Virus record (IMG/VR): IMGVR_UViG_3300030060_001794
Location: 588 to 22,779 of that record
Direction: 5' to 3' (one strand)
Source: a virus
DNA: 22,192 nucleotides
Of the stretch, positions 21,007 to 22,192 are shown in pieces (positions within the stretch are counted from its first letter, which is position 1; each line of letters begins with the position of its first letter). Position numbers and translations under genes: made by a program. Below the pieces are notes generated by a model. It was not told the DNA's origin. It searched no databases and worked only from the letters and a program-made list of their open reading frames with translations.

Positions 21007-22192
21007 TGGCACCTTTAAAAGCACAAAATTTTGTTACTCTCATGGAAGGCACTGAAAACCAGAAAAGTTTTTACTTGCAAAATCCGAGTCAGCCTACAGA
21101 AGCAGATATATCTAAAATTAAAAAAGCATATGGAATAGAAGCAGACGCAACGTTTGACCAAACACGTGACTTACTTAAGAAAATTGAAGCTGGTGAAGTA
21201 AAATCACCATTAGCTAATTTGCCTGAGGGACCCGCTGCTTTTGGTGAACTTTATGAAAGAGCTGCAGATATTGCAGAAAGAGCAGAGCTTATTAAAGATC
21301 CTTTACAGTATTACGGTAATACATTTTTACCTTTAGATGGAATAATATCAGAGCCATCATTCAGTGCCTCTGGTGGTTTTCTTGGAGTTGGTGCAGCACA
21401 AGCTGCTAAAATTGCTGGTACGAGAAATCCTTTTGCAATTTTAAATCCAGCTGAGTTTTTAGTAGCAGAAGCGGCAGGATCAGACATAGGAACTAAAGTT
21501 TATAGATTTGGTAACAATATTATTAGAGGTTTAATGGATTTACCTGAGGAAGATTTATCATCTCAGATGAGTCAAGCTTTATATGACACTGCATTGAACA
21601 CAATGTTTACTGGTGGTGCCATGACTATGGCTCCTATATTTAATGCAGGTAAAGCCACAATAGGTAAATACATCTTTGGTGTGTCACCTGATAAAGCAAA
21701 TCTAGAAAAGATTGCGCAAATCTCTGAGACATACGGTATGCCTATGGGTTTAATACAAGCGTCTAATATGCCTTTTTGGAAAGGTTACAGTAAAGTTATT
21801 GGTGTGTTTCCGTGGATTGGTAGCGCTTTTAAAAAACAAGCACAAGCCGTGGATGAGGGGTCAAGACAATATCTAGGAACTCTAGCTAATGGTATGGCAC
21901 CGATGCAAACTATGACAATGTTAGGTGCAGACTTCCAAGCAATAATGGGTAAAAACTATGAGGCAGTAAGAAACGCTCAAACTTACATGTACGAAAACTT
22001 TGAAGAGTATGCAAAAAAATTAAAAGGCAAGAAAGTCATAAATATTTCAGGATTCAAAGAAGTAGCTAAAGATACCGCTGCACAATTTAAAGAGGCAATA
22101 CCAGGCATGCAGGGTTATGGTGATTTTAGATTTCCTGGTGATGGCACTAAAAGAGCTTTCGGTACCTTTTATGAAACCATGAGCAGACTTGA
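21006..22192 (+). CDS. Internal virion protein, partial (3' end outside window)
   Basis: The ATG at 21006 overlaps the preceding stop (TAATG), and the frame stays open for 395 codons to the window edge, so the C-terminal part is missing. The visible part is helical with Ala/Gly-rich hydrophobic patches (GGFLGVGAAQAAKIAGTRNP, GGAMTMAPIFNAGKATIG). Segments such as YGMPMGLIQASNMPFWKGYS and KVIGVFPWIGSAFKKQAQAV are typical of large podovirus internal virion or ejection proteins. Hydrophobic stretches that could insert in a membrane agree with a DNA-ejection role. No lytic transglycosylase or protease motif is visible yet; one could occur in the missing part. No family is firmly recognised. Confidence 0.6.
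   Translation, partial: MAPLKAQNFVTLMEGTENQKSFYLQNPSQPTEADISKIKKAYGIEADATFDQTRDLLKKIEAGEVKSPLANLPEGPAAFGELYERAADIAERAELIKDPLQYYGNTFLPLDGIISEPSFSASGGFLGVGAAQAAKIAGTRNPFAILNPAEFLVAEAAGSDIGTKVYRFGNNIIRGLMDLPEEDLSSQMSQALYDTALNTMFTGGAMTMAPIFNAGKATIGKYIFGVSPDKANLEKIAQISETYGMPMGLIQASNMPFWKGYSKVIGVFPWIGSAFKKQAQAVDEGSRQYLGTLANGMAPMQTMTMLGADFQAIMGKNYEAVRNAQTYMYENFEEYAKKLKGKKVINISGFKEVAKDTAAQFKEAIPGMQGYGDFRFPGDGTKRAFGTFYETMSRL

Noticed and set aside
1-22192. tRNA genes, CRISPR arrays, insertion sequences, integrase or attachment sites
   Set aside because: No cloverleaf, spaced direct-repeat array, transposase or recombinase motif was found by reading; the segment appears to be a purely lytic-style late region.

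Overview
The window is a 22 kb segment of an AT-rich, densely coding tailed-phage genome. All genes supported here lie on the + strand, most are separated by a few bases or overlap, and no gap exceeds 300 bases. It carries both a SU10-type head-tail adaptor and a P22 gp10-like tail nozzle/stabilisation protein. It shows no sheath, tube or recognisable tape-measure gene, which points to a short-tailed (podovirus-type) member of Caudoviricetes. The gene style (DUF5872-like basic protein, DUF6065 protein, many short Fe/2OG-oxygenase-like genes, SHTHP-tipped fibres) is that of uncultured marine phages. The host cannot be read from the sequence; a marine alphaproteobacterium or another surface-ocean bacterium is only an inference. 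No integrase, tRNA, CRISPR array or insertion sequence was seen. Terminase, portal and capsid genes presumably lie upstream of base 1.

Layout. (1) 2-1300: a cluster of small, very basic proteins, one short membrane protein and a conserved unknown protein. (2) 1302-3573: connector genes (an adaptor-like protein, a zinc-ribbon protein and a SU10-type adaptor) and a small beta-rich structural protein. (3) 3591-8782: a repeat-rich beta protein, three tandem paralogous tail-fibre genes with SHTHP-type tips, a cysteine-motif protein and an overlapping virion-like protein. (4) 8775-17157: an accessory region with eight double-stranded-beta-helix (2OG-Fe(II) oxygenase/cupin-like) genes, a GT-A-like glycosyltransferase and a DUF6065 gene. 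The tail nozzle gene and two small genes are embedded within it. (5) 17199-22192: a small unknown gene and four large proteins interpreted as internal virion/DNA-ejection proteins, the last cut by the window end.

The main point of interest is region 4. Two of the eight putative oxygenases have the textbook HxD...H iron triad. The other six show HxH...H, suggesting either an all-histidine metal site or a divergent subfamily. The eight genes include two paralogous pairs. Their genes are chained by stop/start overlaps (TAATG, GTGA, TAGTG), often with GTG or TTG starts, and the glycosyltransferase sits in the middle of the chain. The simplest hypothesis is a hydroxylation-plus-glycosylation system acting on a virion protein, the host surface or another substrate, made together with the late structural genes. 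This is inference: no substrate can be read from the DNA.
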